This document shows, piece after piece, positions 63,287 to 64,000 of a DNA stretch of 64,000 nt. The stretch comes from UBA9926 sp038131595 (GTDB lineage: Bacteria > Pseudomonadota > Gammaproteobacteria > Pseudomonadales > Azotimanducaceae): assembly GCA_038131595.1 (NCBI GenBank), contig JAYPPR010000006.1:1-64000 (forward strand). The letters are read 5' to 3'. The notes beneath the pieces are model-generated. The model ran no database searches and had not been told where the DNA came from. It saw nothing but the letters and a program-made list of their open reading frames with translations. Position numbers and translations under genes: made by a program. Each line of letters opens with the position of its first letter. Position 1 is the first letter of the stretch.

Positions 63287-63420
63287 TCAAGACGATATGA
63301 ATGTCTCTTTGTATCGAAACGCAGCGTTAGCCAGTGGTGTTGGTCATTGGTGAATCCCTTGGGGGTGATCCTTAATAGTGATCTTCAATCGTGCTGGATA
63401 GTGATTAATGGCTAGTACTA

Positions 63421-63458
63421 TTGATTAGAAGTGATTAGAAGTGATTAGAAGTGATTGG
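63421..63458. repeat. 10-bp tandem repeat, about four copies
   Basis: GTGATTAGAA repeated (the first copy starts TTGATTAGAA, the last is truncated to GTGATTGG). Located between the imuA LexA box and the nitroreductase. Confidence 0.9.
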
Positions 63459-63735
63459 GGTTGCGATGACCTACGCCCCTTAAGCCCTAAAGGATTTAGT
63501 CCTAGCGCTCTATTGCCAATAGAGCGTGTCATTAAAGATAGAGCGCTTAAGAGCTGGCGTGCGGCGAATCTTAGGAGGTTATTCTCTGCTCCTTCAGATC
63601 CAGCGGGCCAACCGCTGGCAAAGTGGGTCTTCTCTCCTTGTATCCAATGAAAGGGTAAGCACTCTTTGCAAAGAGTGCAGGCAAGTAGATGAGACGATGC
63701 TGCAGATCACGCTGTGCCCAACGAATCACGAGCCC

Positions 63736-64000
63736 TTAAACAAAGGTTGCAAACTCGGAAGGTGTAAAGCGCTCACTGACTAGTGAGTTAACGGGTGCGG
63801 TAGGGTCTGTTTTCCCGATCGCTATGCCACAAAACAACATGAGCGAAGGGTCGGCTTCAACGAACTCGGTGACTGTTTGGGCTCGGTTGGCCCACGCCTC
63901 TTGAGCGCAGGTTCCATAACCTGCTTCTGTGGCTAGCAGCATAAAGCTTTGAAGGAACATGCCTAGATCAGACCACTGGGGAGGGCCCATCTGACGGTCG
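63736..64000 (-). CDS. Nitroreductase-family protein, C-terminal part only
   Basis: The gene enters from the right edge of the window; at least 87 codons are present and the start is missing. QMGPPQWSDLGMFLQSFMLLA and GYGTCAQEAWANRAQTV are the typical C-terminal half of NADH-dependent nitroreductases, and FCGIAIGKTDPTAPVNSL is the family's end, which contacts FMN. The stop is at 63736-63738. Confidence 0.85.
   Translation of the reverse strand, partial: DRQMGPPQWSDLGMFLQSFMLLATEAGYGTCAQEAWANRAQTVTEFVEADPSLMLFCGIAIGKTDPTAPVNSLVSERFTPSEFATFV

Larger units (their letters stand above)
63192..63735. other. Intergenic region between imuA and a nitroreductase
   Basis: About 540 bases: the LexA box, a 10-bp tandem repeat (63421-63458), a hairpin of CGCTCTATT/AATAGAGCG near 63510-63531 and a perfect 20-bp palindrome GCACTCTTTGCAAAGAGTGC at 63659-63678. 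No gene is seen. Confidence 0.5.

Overview
The window reads as a stretch of a gammaproteobacterial chromosome of moderate GC, probably from a marine, aerobic heterotroph. The evidence is the gene content: a yafS-like methyltransferase, rnhA and dnaQ next to mltD; an E. coli-type metH, glnS, glyA, sohB and tdk; an etfBA/ETF-QO module; a type II secretion cluster; and acyl-CoA catabolic genes. There are no phage genes, insertion sequences, rRNAs, tRNAs or CRISPR arrays that I can support. The closest lineage (for example Halieaceae/OM60-like) is a guess from gene content only. Layout. 0-9 kb: ppiD; convergent mltD-like lytic transglycosylase; yafS-type methyltransferase, rnhA and a dnaQ whose reading frame is broken twice; an SCP2-domain protein; sohB; acuI-type oxidoreductase. 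9-23 kb: two small membrane proteins, metH, nfuA, a DAHP synthase, a secreted protein with a TSUP transporter and glnS, a threonine/serine dehydratase-like enzyme, a striking 17-bp tandem repeat, a CPXCG protein, and glyA behind a ZTP riboswitch. 23-32 kb: a hydrolase, an SRPBCC protein, an FMN reductase with an unknown partner, a DUF35 + thiolase pair, a YfcE-type phosphoesterase with DUF1285, then ETF-QO divergent from etfBA. 32-43 kb: DUF2834, a LysR regulator directly upstream of pyrB, and gspE-F-G-H-I-J-K-L-M (gspC, gspD and gspN not present here). 43-50 kb: MATE exporter, SOS-controlled dnaE2, tdk, a CurA-type reductase, a SlyD-like FKBP. 51-56 kb: a CoA-transferase/Nudix/enoyl-CoA hydratase operon, a TauD-family dioxygenase and a zinc alcohol dehydrogenase. 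56-64 kb: a DUF4397 lipoprotein, rlmB-type methyltransferase, a glutathione peroxidase, the SOS mutasome genes imuB and imuA, and the C-terminal part of a nitroreductase. How the genes work together. ETF/ETF-QO, the thiolase, the enoyl-CoA hydratase, the CoA-transferase, the Nudix hydrolase (probable CoA diphosphatase) and acuI suggest acyl-CoA oxidation as a major activity. metH, glyA (with its ZTP switch) and the predicted pathway links form a one-carbon theme. dnaE2, imuA and imuB form a damage-inducible mutasome that is split into two loci about 13 kb apart, each with its own LexA box. The most notable observations are: a glutathione peroxidase whose catalytic position is an in-frame UGA followed by a hairpin with the same 10-nt core as the E. 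coli fdhF SECIS, so it is very probably a selenoprotein; a FliD-like (flagellar cap) module embedded inside a DUF4397 lipoprotein; a doubly frameshifted dnaQ; and an unusual number of short tandem duplications confined to intergenic DNA.
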